The notes beneath the pieces were generated by a model, which saw nothing but the letters and a program-made list of their open reading frames with translations, was not told where the DNA came from and ran no database searches. The position numbers and the translations under genes were made by a program. Below are positions 46,031 through 57,263 of a DNA stretch of 64,000 bases, in pieces (the stretch's first letter is position 1; each line of letters starts with the position of its first letter). Source of the DNA: Thecaphora thlaspeos. Lineage: Eukaryota; Basidiomycota; Ustilaginomycetes; Urocystidales; Glomosporiaceae. The DNA is taken from assembly GCA_900291925.1 (NCBI GenBank), contig UWYS01000003.1, forward strand, positions 806,001 to 870,000, given 5' to 3'.

Positions 46031-46742
46031 CGAGAGCGAAGAAGCGATGACGCTGGGGGAAGGGAGGGCGGAGGACCGGCTGGAAAGGCTAGGAGAGGGG
46101 AAGGAGAGACGGCGTTAGAAGGCTGAGCTGAGGGCGGGGTACTCTCGGTCGGTCTCCCTTGAGAAGTTTGGCTCGGCGCGTCTTGTCGTCTCGCGCGGGC
46201 GCCTGTGCTGACGACGACGACGGCGATGACGGCCGTGTCGATGGTGGAGGTGGTAGAGTGTCAATGGCGACGCTGAGTCGAATGAGGCCACACAAGAAGA
46301 GGAGGCGGCGGAGGCAGAGCAGGAAGAAAGGTGGAGGTTCGTGTTTTTTTTCTGTCCCAGGCTCGCCTCTCGCGCGGCAGGACAGACAAAGGGCATAGAT
46401 TCATGGAAGATGCGATTCATGGAAGATGCGGGCAGAAGGGCGAGGCCTCTGAGCTCGAAGGGAGGTGGGCGGGCAGCAAAAACGTGTCTACAAGCGGCCG
46501 GAGGCTGGGAGAGAAGGAGGTGATGAGGGAGAGGAAGCAGGAGAAAGAGGTTGGCGGGCGGCGGAAGGCCACCCGCGGCGTGATCGGCGGCCTCAGACGC
46601 CCACGTCGCCCGTCGGCACGTGACGCAGTCGCTTCTAACCTACTCCTATACTCATGTGCTTACGCGTGGGGCGAGAGAGACAATCAGGACGCCGGCAGAA
46701 AAGAATGTCATCCTGCTAGCCAATGCCAAGCCAGCAGGCATA
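46031..46742. other. Upstream region of RPAP3-like gene up to the pogo-type element
   Basis: 712 bases with no supported gene. A perfect 16-base direct duplication lies at 46398-46429 (GATTCATGGAAGATGC twice). The promoter of the minus-strand RPAP3-like gene presumably lies here. Confidence 0.5.
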
Positions 46743-46850
46743 ACGCATCTCCCTGGGAACCTGTGCTCGCTGGCAAGCTGGCAGATTTTTTATCCACCTC
46801 GCTTTTCTACCACCATCTCCTCGCCACCATGGTGCACCATCTCTCTCGTC
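46743..46850 (+). repeat. Left terminal inverted repeat of pogo/Fot1-type element
   Basis: Matches the reverse complement of 47950-48049 with scattered substitutions and a roughly 15-base insertion (around CTCCTCGCCACCATG). The outer 45 bases are the best conserved. Confidence 0.8.
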
Positions 46851-46932
46851 GATGACCATCTCCTCCTGTATTGTTATCTCCTCTCTCTGACTCCACCGTT
46901 GTCAAAGTGATCTTCACTGCTCTTCTGCTGTC

Positions 46933-47753
46933 ATGCCGCGCCATACAGTCCTACCGTCACACCACCAAGCCGTCCGCAAAGAGGCAGCCAAGCTTGACAA
47001 CCTTGCCACCTTCTACAACGTCTTCGCCCGCACCATCAAGGAGTACGACATTGCACGGGACCAGCTGTACAACATGGATGAGACGGGTGTGATCATGGGC
47101 TTCTCCGGGAGGCAAAAGGTTGTTGTGCTGGCAGAAAAGAAGATCTCGACTTCTGCAACAAGTGCTGGGCGCTTTGGATTGTGCCGGTCTGCTTCCCTGC
47201 CCATGCTACCCACGTCATCCAGCCCCTCGACGTCGGCATCTTTGGTCCAATCAAGAGCAATTACAGCCGCCAGGTTGCAGCAATTGGAGGGAACAAGAAG
47301 GTAGACCGGCTTCTGTTTGCCAAGTCCTACGCAGAGGCTCACAACGCCATCAGCAAGACCGCCATCCGAAAGGCCTTTGCCGATGTTGGCCTCACGGTGC
47401 CGCCAAACCCCAACAAGGTGCTCTTGACGCTCCCCGGATACAAGCCAGCACACCTGCAGATGCCACCACAAGCCATTGAGGGACCCTACATTGAGACACC
47501 GACAACTCTGCATTGCTTTGACCACCTCCTGTGCAAACTGCAGGGCAGCACAGACAAGAGAAAGGGCAGCCTTGTCCGGCGCAAGCTGCTCAAGGCAGCC
47601 GAGACTTTGCATCATGCGGCCGAGCTTGCCAATGAGAAGAAGTGTCGCAGTGCCTCACCGCTCAAGACCATTGCCAAGCCAGACGACCGCCGCTACATCT
47701 GCAAGGACCAGATGATCGGCAGGGCCACGGGAGAGCGGCTCACCACCCATTGA
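46933..47753 (+). pseudogene. Remnant of pogo/Fot1 (DDE_1) transposase
   Basis: Two reading-frame pieces belong to one transposase. The first (46933 to about 47145) contains the first catalytic motif in LYNMDETGVIMGFSGRQK. The second, in another frame (about 47147-47753), contains the end of the catalytic core, VCFPAHATHVIQPLDVGIFG, and the downstream region with AIRKAFADVGLTVPPNPNKV. Between them about 100 codons normally separating the motifs, including the second catalytic Asp, are missing, and the join shifts frame. Most of the N-terminal DNA-binding (HTH/CENP-B type) region is also gone. The copy is therefore non-functional. Confidence 0.85.
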
Positions 47754-47949
47754 GACCGCCAAGCCACCCACAATGACCGACTCACTTGCACTGGATCCCT
47801 CCCTACCTGGGCCAAGCAGTCTTGAGGCCTACAACGTCCCCCTGATCTTCAGTGACCCCTATGGCGGCTGTGGAGGACTTGGCAAGCCGGACTAGTTGTG
47901 CATTGCATGTAGTTGTACTTGAAACATAGTGTATTGCCTTTTTCGTGTG

Positions 47950-48049
47950 GTCATCAACACAAGAGATGGTGTGCCATGGTGGTATAAAAGGGAGGTGGAT
48001 AAAAATTCTGCCAGCTTCCCAGCGAGGACAGGTTCCCAGGGAGACGCGT
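47950..48049 (-). repeat. Right terminal inverted repeat of pogo/Fot1-type element, containing a TATA box
   Basis: Pairs with the left repeat. It contains TATAAAAG at 47983-47990 on the plus strand; the corresponding left-end sequence reads TAGAAAAG in the mirrored orientation, so the TATA match is specific to this end. Confidence 0.8.
47983..47990 (+). promoter_or_regulatory. TATA-box-like sequence in transposon repeat upstream of OGT
   Basis: TATAAAAG on the plus strand, 453 bases before the predicted OGT start codon and inside the right terminal repeat of the pogo-type element. Whether it drives transcription is inference. Confidence 0.35.
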
Positions 48050-48443
48050 TACGTACGGCGACTTCATCTTTCTCAGCATCCTCCCGCCGCAGCTGCCTCG
48101 GTAAGTACCCGTCGCCCGCGAGTCAGGCCGCGCCGTGTGGACCCTGCCTGGCTCGCCGCTGCCATCATCCTCGTCTAGCTTTCCCCCGCCCTCACCCCCC
48201 CCACCCTGCTCCTTGTCCTTCCCCACCAACACGACCATCCAGCCCTCTCTCTCCCTCCCCTCACTTCTTCCCTCCATCTTCACCCTCGAGCCAACGCACC
48301 ATTCTGCACGGTCCTTACCTTGCCCTCGCCCGCGCACCATCACACTCGGAAAGACCAAAGCATCGGACCCCCTACCCGGGCAATCCTTCGAGCTTCAACG
48401 TCGTAGCGTTCGCAACAGCGGGACACCTGAGCCCTTGTGTAGG
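48050..48443. promoter_or_regulatory. Leader region of the OGT gene
   Basis: 394 bases between the transposon end and the chosen ATG. Strongly C/T-rich. A consensus donor GTAAGTACC at 48100 suggests a spliced 5' leader. The OGT frame is open back to 48135 without another ATG. Confidence 0.4.
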
Positions 48444-51400
48444 ATGACGCGGCCGCCTCCGCCATCCTCCGCCATTGAGGTACCTCGGAGGTCAAGCGGC
48501 CACAACAGCAATGGCGCAGCACTACCACGAGGGCCAGCGGAAGCGCCGTCTGCCGAAGCGCAGGGTTCGCAGGGCAGCGACATCGCCCCAATGAGCATCT
48601 CGCCCAACCCACCCGCTCGCGCTCGTGCTCCTCCTCAGCACGCCAGCCCCGCACCACAGCAACGAGAAGACCACCGACCCCTTGACGGTTCCCTAGCGCG
48701 CCGGTCGCCACCTGCGCAGCAGGTCGGCAGTGCCGCCAGCATGCTGCGCGCCGCCTCGGCAATGGCCGCACAGGCAAGCTCGGGCGCAGAAGGCATCCAG
48801 GCCGTCAGCTCGGCCCTCCTCAGCCAGGCAAAGGCCCAGGTGCTGGCCGGCGGCATCGCCGAGGCCGCCAATGGCAGTCAGCATCCCATCTCGGCCATGG
48901 CCGTCGGCCTCGCCCCCGAGATCACTGGCCAGGCAACCCAGATGGCGCATAACCTCAGCGACAGCACCCAGTACTCAGCTGCCATGAGCGCCCGCATCGC
49001 ACAGACCCTTGGGGCGCAGTCACTCCCGCCCCGCGCTTCTAGAGTCCAGCCTACCCCCGGTCTGATCGCTCTTCCTGGCGGCACGACCTCCGACGAGGTC
49101 CAGATGGGCCAGATCGCAGCTCGCGCCGCCGTCAAGGAGGCAGAGAGCCAGCTGCGGGCTCAAGCCATCCTGCGATCTGCCGTCTCATCGGCTGCCCCGC
49201 GCATCTCCGGCTCGCTCGCGCTGAGGCGGGGGTCCAATGATGGGGGCAGCACCGCCGCAGCCAAGATTCTCAAGATGTCGTCGACCCCGCAGACCACTGC
49301 TTCTGCCGCCTCCGCCGAGGTAATCGAAACAAAAGCAGCGGCACTGTCGGGGCCGGCATCGGCCTCTGCCTTCGAGTACTTGCGCCACCTCGGCCTCGGC
49401 CATATCGCTATCCCCTCTGCGGGCCTTGAACAGGCATGGGGCAGGCACCAAGCGCAGTCGGCTGAGGGAGGCTCAAAGTACTGGGACTCGGCCAACCCGG
49501 CCATCGGCTTCAGCCTTAGTGGAGTACCCAGCATGCCTCGTTAGCATCAATTGGATGCCTTCGACCTTCGCCCGGCTTGATCTCGGAGCCCGACCGTGCT
49601 GACAATCTCACTTCTCCCTTTTTGCCGGTGCCTGCCGATCGGGTCTTGTCGCATACAGTGATGCCGACGCCGCCTCTGCAGATGCTGCCACCGCCCGCCT
49701 CGCCGTCCTTTCGAAAGAAGCGGATGAGGGGCAAATACTGGGAGCCCCACCACAGCAGGCTCGCCTCGCACAGCCTCGACGGAGCCGATGACTTCCGGAA
49801 CATGGATGAGTCGCAGCCCAACATGATGTCGGCCGTACCCTATCCCTTCCAGGTGGTACAGACGCCCGGAGGCACCGCCCGGCCGGGCTGGTGGGTCCCG
49901 CCGTCCGAAATCTCGTCGGATCAGCAGCAGAGGGTCAAAAAGAGCGCTCGACGCGGCTCAACCATGGTCATCCGCAGCGAAGATGCTCAGCGGTCGCTGG
50001 GCGAAGTCCCGACGACTATAGACGAGGCGGACGAGGACCGTTCGCCCTTCTTCCAGCCGACGTGAGTGCAGGCGTTGCCCGTGCTGGTTCCAGTCCGCTG
50101 CACGAGAAGAGAGAGAGACACAGGGGCGGTGATGTGTGTGCAAGGGACTTCACTGACAGCGGCTTCCCTGGCTCCTCTGGACACTTCCTTTGCTCCGGCC
50201 ATCACAGCTTCCGCGACTTTACCAGCGACGAGTACGCTGCACTGGCATCAGCGGCGGCCGTCGCTACAGCCGCACTGACCTCAACCACCAAGGACGGGAA
50301 GACGTCCCTAGAGCCCGGCAACACTTCGGATTGGAGGCCGCTCGATGCCTCAGAGCAGGCGACGATCGCCGCTCAGCTGCGCGCGTGGGCCGGCCTCGAA
50401 GGCCCAGAGAAGCAGGCCGAAGCTCGCCAGGCTCTTGAGGAGAGGCAGATTCATATTATCAGCGAGGCACGGCAGGCACCGCCTCCTCCGCCTCCGTCAG
50501 GGCCCGACGTGACGGCGGACACGGGCGTCGACGTCGACCAGCCGAGCAACGCGAGCAAGTTCTTCCCACCCGACTTTGCGAGCCACTATCGCTCGCAGCT
50601 GCAGGCTCTGGCCGAGGGCTATTATGCCCGGCTTCACAGCGAGGGCTTGCATCAGGGCCAGTGGGCGGAACATGGCGAGCTGCATCCGGACGGTCCACCT
50701 ACGTCTGGAGCTCTTTCGTCGCTCGATGCTCAGCCGCCGCGCGAGCCAGAGACCATCCTGATCGATCGGCATTCCAGCCACGCCAATCTGGCGATGGAGG
50801 GCTTCGTGCCGCAGGCTGCGCTGCCGGGTTCAACTCGTCCGGGCCAGCCGCCCATTGCGACGCCGGAACTGCGTCCGGGAGCGCAGGATCCGGTCAAGCT
50901 GCTGACGGCAGCCTCCGATGCCGTGGGAACTGAGGTTAACGCGCCTGAGGTGCGCGACCAGCTGCTGCAATACGCCCACTCGCTCTACTCGTTCGGCAAC
51001 CGCCACGCCCCTCCCGACGTCCGGGGGACCGACAAGCTGCACCCGAGCCTTCTGCCGCTCCTCCACACGCTGCACAAGCTGCACCCGAGGCACTTGCCGA
51101 CGCTGCTGCTGCTGTCGTGCGCCTACTATGCCGCCGACAATCACGCCGGCTCGCTATGGTACAATAACCAGATCCTTCGCATTGATCCCAACTACGTCGA
51201 GAGCATGAGCAATATCGGAACCACGCTGCGGGCGCTGGGCCGTTGGAAGGAAGCCGAGAGCTGGTGGTGGCGAGCGATCAAGCTGCGGCCCGGCTACTGG
51301 GACGCTTATGAGAACCTTCTCGGCGTCATGTGCTCGCCCATCAGCCAGACGAAGAGCGAAGGGCTCGAGGTCGCGTCGGGCGAGGGGGCCGCGACGGCGC

Positions 51401-54400
51401 CGGACGGCAGCCACAGGCCGGTCGAGGTGGTCGAGCCGCGTTTCTCGGCGGCGCTAAAGCTGTGCGAGTACGTCGAGAGCTGCATCGTTCCCAAGCACGG
51501 CGATGTCGACACGGGCCTGCCGCAACACGTGCCCTCACATCTCCCGATGACACAGGTTCCTCGGCTGCAGAACCTCTACTACGCCAAAGGTGAGCTAGGG
51601 CCCTGGACGAGCTTTCGCGCCGCGCCGCCATGCTCTCCTTGCTGACACTTTGGCACCTCTGCCTCCTCCCATGCTCATAGGAAACCTCAAGTACGTCCTC
51701 CCCGAGTGGGGACCCGTGCCCGCCGCGGTCGAGTACCAAAAGGCGATTGAGGTGGTCCTGTCGCCGTCCGAGCACGACGTGTACTCGCTGCGCGATCTCA
51801 TCGTTGCCACCTGCGTCGTTGGCGTCCTATCGATGGGCTCAACGCTGCCGGGCTCCGCCGCTGCGGCGGCAGCTGTCCAGGTGGCGACAGCGATCGGAAT
51901 CGATCCGGTCAACCCCGAACAGGCGGCTCTCGTCTCGACAGGCATGTATGCGAAGCTCCGACCGGGCGGCGGCATCCTGGCGCTGGTACGGAACGCTGGA
52001 GACCGGATCGTTCAGACGCTGCTGCAGCTTGGGGGCGGACAGCTGCCAATGGTGATGGTGCTGCCGGAGGTGGCCAGACGCTTCTGCGACGTCATCTTTG
52101 CCGAGACAGGCGGCGTGCTACCCTCGATGGTCCCGCGCGGCCAGGCAGTAGCGACGGCTCAGGACAGCCCCGTCCAGCTGCAGACTCGCAAGCAGGCCGC
52201 GCAGACGAGCTCAACCATCCTGCTGACGCTGGCCAAGCTGTTCCAGGACTCGACCTCGAGCCCCGTCCCCGGCCCTGACGGTCCGTTGACGCTCGGAGGC
52301 ATTCCCCCGTCGACTTCGCTGCTACTTCCGCTCTACTATCTCTCGATCTCTATGCATCCTTCATCCTCGACGTGCAACAACCTCGGCATCCTGCTGTCGA
52401 CAATCCCCGTCGTCACGATGGTCGTCAATCCAGCGGGACAACATCAGCAGCTCAATGGCCAGGCGCTCGCGATGCAGTTCTACACCCACGGCCTCCAGCT
52501 GGACAACAAGCATCCGCACATCTACACCAACCTTGGCAGCCTGCTCAAGGACCTCGGTCATCTCCACGAGGCGATCAAGATGTACGAGAAGGCGGTCGAG
52601 TACAACCCGACCTTTGACGTTGCCCTGGCCAACCTTGGTAACGCAATCAAGGACCAAGGAAGGACGCAGGACTCGGTCGTCTACTACCGTCGCGCCTTTG
52701 AGGTCAACCCGCGGTTCCCCGAAGCGCTCTGTGGCCTCGTCAATGCCTTGCTGGCCGTATGCGACTGGCCAGAGGTCTACTCAGACTCGCAAAAGGCGTC
52801 AGCTGAGCCTGGTTGGATGGACAGCGTATCGAAGCTGGTCACCAAGCAGCTGCGCGAGGGCTGCCAGTACGGCACCGGCGCTCTCCAGTCCGAGGGTCAG
52901 CCGGGTGACTGGGCGTTGGTGATCGTCCAGGCGCTCGCGGATCGGCGAGAGGGGGCGGCCGACATGTGGACCTCGAGGCTGGAGCAATTCTACCGGCCGT
53001 TCGATCGGATGGAGGAGCTGGTGTGCGAAGGGGGCTTCGTGATCCGCCTGGTCGAAAGAGTGATGCGCCGGGTCCAGCGTCGGTGGTACCTCGACGCCTA
53101 CGGGTCGCAGATAGCCTCTCAGGAGCCGAAGCCGAGGGTCCAGCCGACGCTTGCCGACCGCCAGCGGTACGCCAGGCTGAAGCTCCCGACGTGCCTAGTG
53201 GCGCCCGCTGTCCCCACCGTGTTGCCCTTCCACACTTTCACCTATCCGCTCTCTGCGAGGCAGATCCGGTTGATTTGCCACCGCAACGCCCTCCGGATCT
53301 CGCAGGGGACGCTGACGCAGATGTGGCTGCCCGACTACGTCTATTCGCCGCCTTCGCCGCCGGCGCCCAAGATCAATATAGGCTACATCTCGTCGGACTT
53401 CAACAATCACCCTCTCGCGCACCTGATGCAGTCTGTCTTTGGCTTCCACGATCTCGATCGCTTCAACGTCTTCCTCTACGCCACCACTGCCTCGGACAGC
53501 AGCCCGTATCGCACCAAGATCGAGCGTGAGGCGCAGCACTTCCTCGACGTCTCGACCTGGTCGAACCAGCAGATCATCGAGCGCGTCATTGTCGATAACA
53601 TCCACGTCTTGATGAACCTCAATGGCTACACCAAGGGCGCCCGCAACGAGGTGTTTGCGGCCAGGCCATGTCCGGTCCAGATGCAGTTCATGGGCTTCGC
53701 GGGAAGCATGGCCGCCGGATGGACCGATTGGATCGTTGCAGATCCTGTCGTCTGTCCGCCCGAGACGACCGCGGTCGAGCGGTGGCGGCAGGATCGCTCA
53801 TCGGGACAGCAGCTGCAGCGATCTCGCCGGCGGGCGACCGACCTCGGTGCCGACCTCGATCCCGAGGAACCGAGCGACGGGTGGCTATACATGGACCGCT
53901 TCCTCTATATGCCGCACTCGTACTTTGTCAACGACCACGCGCAGGGCTTCCGCGAGCCGACCACGCGTCAGTCAGTCGACGGGAGCATCGTCCACCCGCA
54001 CGAGATGTCGGACGACGAGGCATGGGCCGAAGAGGAACAGAAGCGGTACGCCATGCGCCGCCAGCTCTTCCCGGACCTTCCGGACGACTACATCATCTTT
54101 GCCGATTTCAATCAGCTGTACAAGTGCGACCCGTTGCTCTTCAAGCTGTGGCTGCGCATACTGCAGCGCGTCCCAAAGGCTATCCTCTGGCTACTGCGCT
54201 TTCCCGCGGCGGGCGAGACGCATCTCCTACAGGAGGCGAGGCAGTACGCCGGCGATGAGGTGGCGGCGCGCGTCATCTTTACCGACGTCGCGCCCAAGCA
54301 CATCCACATCCACCGTGGCAGGATCGTCGATCTGTTCCTCGACACTACCGAGTGTAACGCCCACACCACTGCCGCCGATATCGTGTGGTCCGGCACGCCT

Positions 54401-55114
54401 GTCCTCACCTGGCCGAGGCATATGCACAAGATGTGCTCGCGCGTCGCCGCCAGCATCGTCCGCGCCACTGGGTTCGGGGAGCAGATGGAGGTGGATTCAG
54501 AGAAGGCGTACGAGGACCGAGCCGTCGCTCTTGCGCAGGGCCTGGAGTATACGTATGTCGATGCGAACGGACGTGCCCTGCCTACGCCCGAGGCCTCGCC
54601 CTCCAGGACGAGAATGGCCACCTGCCTCGAAGCCGACGCTCGGTCCGTATCTGCCCAGCCGCACGCCAGCAACCCGAGCGGCCAGGCGCAACCCGTCCAA
54701 GTCGCGCCGGCCGTCGGTGGGCCGGCTCCAGCACCAGTCCCCGTCGGCGTCGCGCAAGCCATGCAGGCGAACCGACGGGACACAAACGCCCAGACCGACC
54801 CGGCCCTACGAGCCGCCCTGCCACCGAGACACGCCATCGTCCTACCGCCCAGCGCCGACCCGCCTATCGGGGCGGTCTCGAGGCGCGGAAGAGGGGAGCT
54901 GTCGCAGTTGAGGCGCAAACTCTTCCTGACGCGCGATACTAGCCCGCTGTTTGATACCAAGCGGTGGGTGAGGGATCTGGAAAAGGGATACGAAGAGGCC
55001 TGGAGGAGATGGGTGAGCGGGACCGACATGGAGGATTCCAAGGAGTGGGAGGATCTGCCCGAGGAGGCGAGGGAGAAGAGGAGCGGACATATCTGGGTGG
55101 TTGAACTGCCGTGA
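48444..55114 (+). CDS. Very large O-GlcNAc transferase-like protein (GT41, TPR + SPINDLY/OGT catalytic domain)
   Basis: Predicted to transfer N-acetylglucosamine (or fucose, as in plant SPY) from a nucleotide sugar to Ser/Thr of nuclear and cytosolic proteins. Exons 48444-49523, 49589-50061, 50208-51589 and 51681-55114 join in phase to 2,122 residues, about twice human OGT. Residues 1-760 are Ala/Ser/Pro-rich and contain no recognised domain. TPR units appear at about 810-890 (YNNQILRIDPNYVESMSNIG, then ALGRWKEAESWWWRAIKLRP) and at about 1200-1350 (IYTNLGSLLKDLGHLHEAIK; LANLGNAIKDQGRTQDSVVY). The catalytic region covers about 1540-1895: IGYISSDFNNHPLAHLMQSV (active-site His), LMNLNGYTKGARNEVFAARP, FADFNQLYKCDPLLFKLW (Lys that contacts UDP), PKAILWLLRFPAAGETHL, and CNAHTTAADIVWSGTPVLTW. 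A Pro/Ala-rich tail follows. The first intron (GTACCC donor) is the weakest junction; the start is the first ATG in frame. Confidence 0.87.
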
Positions 55115-55301
55115 TGCGCGCGCGCGCGAGAGAGAGAGAGAGGCTGAGCGTGCGGTGCTCAAGGTTGTGTCTAATGCGTGTTGAGCTTCTCCGTCGCTTG
55201 TCGCCGCTCGTCGTCGTCTGTTCTGCATTGCATTGTAACCTCCGCATCTTCGTCTAATCCAACCAAATCTCGTTTAGCGTTTTCCACATCTGTTCGTGCG
55301 T

Positions 55302-57263
55302 CTACAAGTCGTTATCGGAACCCATCAATTCAGCCAACTCCCTCTCCTCTTCCTCGGTCATGCTCAGGTCCTGCTTCGGTTTGGTCGTCCCTTTCTTTGC
55401 GAACCCTTCCCTCTTCGCCGTGAATGGGGGCACGGTAGGACCAGTCGCGACCTGTTTCACCGTCTTTTCGACATTTGCTGTTGTTGTCGTTGTCGTGGTT
55501 GTCGCCTCGGATTGGACGGGAGGTTTGGCGGGCGGATGAAGAAGATGCTGCACGTTCCAACGTCGGATCGAACCGTCTAGGCCGGACGAGACTATGTACC
55601 ATTCTCCACCGACGGAGGTGCGAGGGGCGACGACGGAGGGGGACGCGGATGGTTGCGTCGAAGGTGAAGTGTCCGGTCCGAGCGGTCCAGATCCGGGTCG
55701 GAACCAGGCGTCCATAGCATCGATTTCGTGCCAGTGTCCCTCGACAGCTGCTACGGGCGTCGTCATCGTTATCGTTTTATGATCGTGGCTTGATTCGTCC
55801 GGCGAGAAAAGTCGTAGCGTCTCATCGGCACTTCCCGTCGCCAACAAGTTCGGCGGTGTAGGTGCTTGCCTCGCGACATCGATTTTAGCACCGGCATGGA
55901 GTAGGGGCACGAGCGACTTTACGAAATCGCCGTGCGTCACCGTCAGAACAGGTGCGAGGGGCGGTTGGGAGCCTAGAACGGGACCTGCTTTCGAACTGCG
56001 ACTCCCCACCGTTTCTCCCTGGCCCCGTTCCCGCAGTACCGTGGGAGAGAGGACGAAACACCTAGCCGTCTTGTCGCCGGAACAGGTCCAGACCTCTGCT
56101 ACGTAGCGGCGGAAACTGCCGTTGCCAGCTTCGTAGACCGGTGTGACGAAGTCGTCTCCCGCCGACGCAGAGGGCGACGGGGAGGGCAGGGAGTCGAGAC
56201 CTTCGATCTCCTCGTCTCGCCACCCGAGGCGCAGGTCGTAGATCGCGGTTTCGTGGGCGCGTAGTTCGCGCCTGATCGTGAGGCTGCCTTTCGGTGGCGG
56301 TGGTGCTGGTGTTGTGGCGGTGGTCGAAAGAGTGGACGAAGAGGGGAGGTCGAGCACCATCTCAAACATTCTACCCATCGAGTCGGCGGAGAAGAGCGTC
56401 GCCTGACCTTGTCCGGCCTGCTCGGCGTCGAGATGCGGGGGCGGCGGGACGGAAGCTAGACAGTTGATCGGCCTCGTATGCTCCCTCATCGTCGCCGCTA
56501 CCTCGATGTCCGGGACAGCCTTGCTCTGCTCCTCGGAGATGCCCTTCGTGCAGATCTGCGTCCATTCCTCGTCGCTCAGACTGCGGATCCAGAAGAGGAG
56601 AGGGGTGAGGTGCCAGCATCGTACCGTCTTGTCGCTGCCCGCCGAGAGGAGAAAGTCGCGACCTTCCGAGCGGAAGCCGTGCACCGCCTTGATAAAGTCC
56701 GAGGCAGCTCGCGGATGCGTGAGGATGGGCTTAGGCTGGAGCGAGCCAATTGATGGCGCTGCGATGGAGCGGGACGGGATAGGCCAGACTTTGATGCTCT
56801 TGTCCCACGATCCGGTCACCAGCACCTCCCTCGCCTCCTTTCCCACGCCAGATGCAGGGGAGGCCGGTGCAGAGGCTTGCACGATGTCGAAAGTCGGTAC
56901 AGGCGCCATATGACCTCTGTAGAGCGCTGCCGTCTTTCCGTTCTCGAGGTCCGTGACCCTGACCACACCACCGCTCTCTGCCGTCCACGCCTGGCTCTCC
57001 GGCATCGCGCCATCGGCAGAAGCGGCGGCGGCCGGGGACAAGGCGACGGTACGGCAACGGAGCGAGAGGACGCGCGCCGATCCGGCATCGGCGCCCGCAC
57101 CGCTCTCTACAAGACCGACCGAGTCCTTGTAGCGGCCTCCGAGCCAGATGGGGTGGCCGTACTCGGATCCCGAGGCGGTGCGCGAGGCTTTCAAGGCGCG
57201 CGCCGCACCTTGGGCCAGCGCCTCGTCGGTCTGGAAGAGCGTGGGGGCGTTGGTGGCCTGCAT
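55302..57263 (-). CDS. WD40-repeat protein, unknown role
   Basis: Single exon, 653 residues from the ATG at 57263. At least six WD-type units are visible: VLVTGSWDKSIKVWPIP, FLLSAGSDKTVRCWHL, ATLFSADSMGRMFEMVLD, EVWTCSGDKTARCFVLS, NLLATGSADETLRLFSP and WYIVSSGLDGSIRRWNVQ. Together they are enough for one seven-bladed propeller with long Ser/Pro/Thr-rich loops. The C-terminal 70 residues leave the propeller: a run of eight Thr, then KPKQDLSMTEEEERELAELM, an acidic helix that could be a peptide-binding or docking segment. No enzyme motif is present. I do not recognise the orthologue; such proteins usually act as scaffolds. The 3' end converges closely (187 bases) on OGT. Confidence 0.85.
   Translation of the reverse strand: MQATNAPTLFQTDEALAQGAARALKASRTASGSEYGHPIWLGGRYKDSVGLVESGAGADAGSARVLSLRCRTVALSPAAAASADGAMPESQAWTAESGGVVRVTDLENGKTAALYRGHMAPVPTFDIVQASAPASPASGVGKEAREVLVTGSWDKSIKVWPIPSRSIAAPSIGSLQPKPILTHPRAASDFIKAVHGFRSEGRDFLLSAGSDKTVRCWHLTPLLFWIRSLSDEEWTQICTKGISEEQSKAVPDIEVAATMREHTRPINCLASVPPPPHLDAEQAGQGQATLFSADSMGRMFEMVLDLPSSSTLSTTATTPAPPPPKGSLTIRRELRAHETAIYDLRLGWRDEEIEGLDSLPSPSPSASAGDDFVTPVYEAGNGSFRRYVAEVWTCSGDKTARCFVLSPTVLRERGQGETVGSRSSKAGPVLGSQPPLAPVLTVTHGDFVKSLVPLLHAGAKIDVARQAPTPPNLLATGSADETLRLFSPDESSHDHKTITMTTPVAAVEGHWHEIDAMDAWFRPGSGPLGPDTSPSTQPSASPSVVAPRTSVGGEWYIVSSGLDGSIRRWNVQHLLHPPAKPPVQSEATTTTTTTTANVEKTVKQVATGPTVPPFTAKREGFAKKGTTKPKQDLSMTEEEERELAELMGSDNDL

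Larger units (their letters stand above)
46743..48049. mobile_element. Internally deleted pogo/Fot1-type DNA transposon
   Basis: About 1.3 kb, bounded by imperfect inverted repeats starting ACGC(A/G)TCTCCCTGGGAACC and flanked by TA on both sides (46741-46742 and 48050-48051). The ends are similar over about 105 bases, with several substitutions and an extra 15 or so bases in the left copy. The inside carries fragments of a DDE_1-type transposase (see pseudogene). The element lies between the RPAP3-like gene and OGT and ends 394 bases before the OGT start codon. The diverged repeats suggest an older insertion than the Tc1/mariner element. It cannot move on its own but might be mobilised by a full-length relative. 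Confidence 0.85.

Noticed and set aside
53622..54911. 429-codon frame overlapping the OGT catalytic region
   Set aside because: Ser/Arg/Pro-rich shadow; the OGT frame holds the catalytic motifs.
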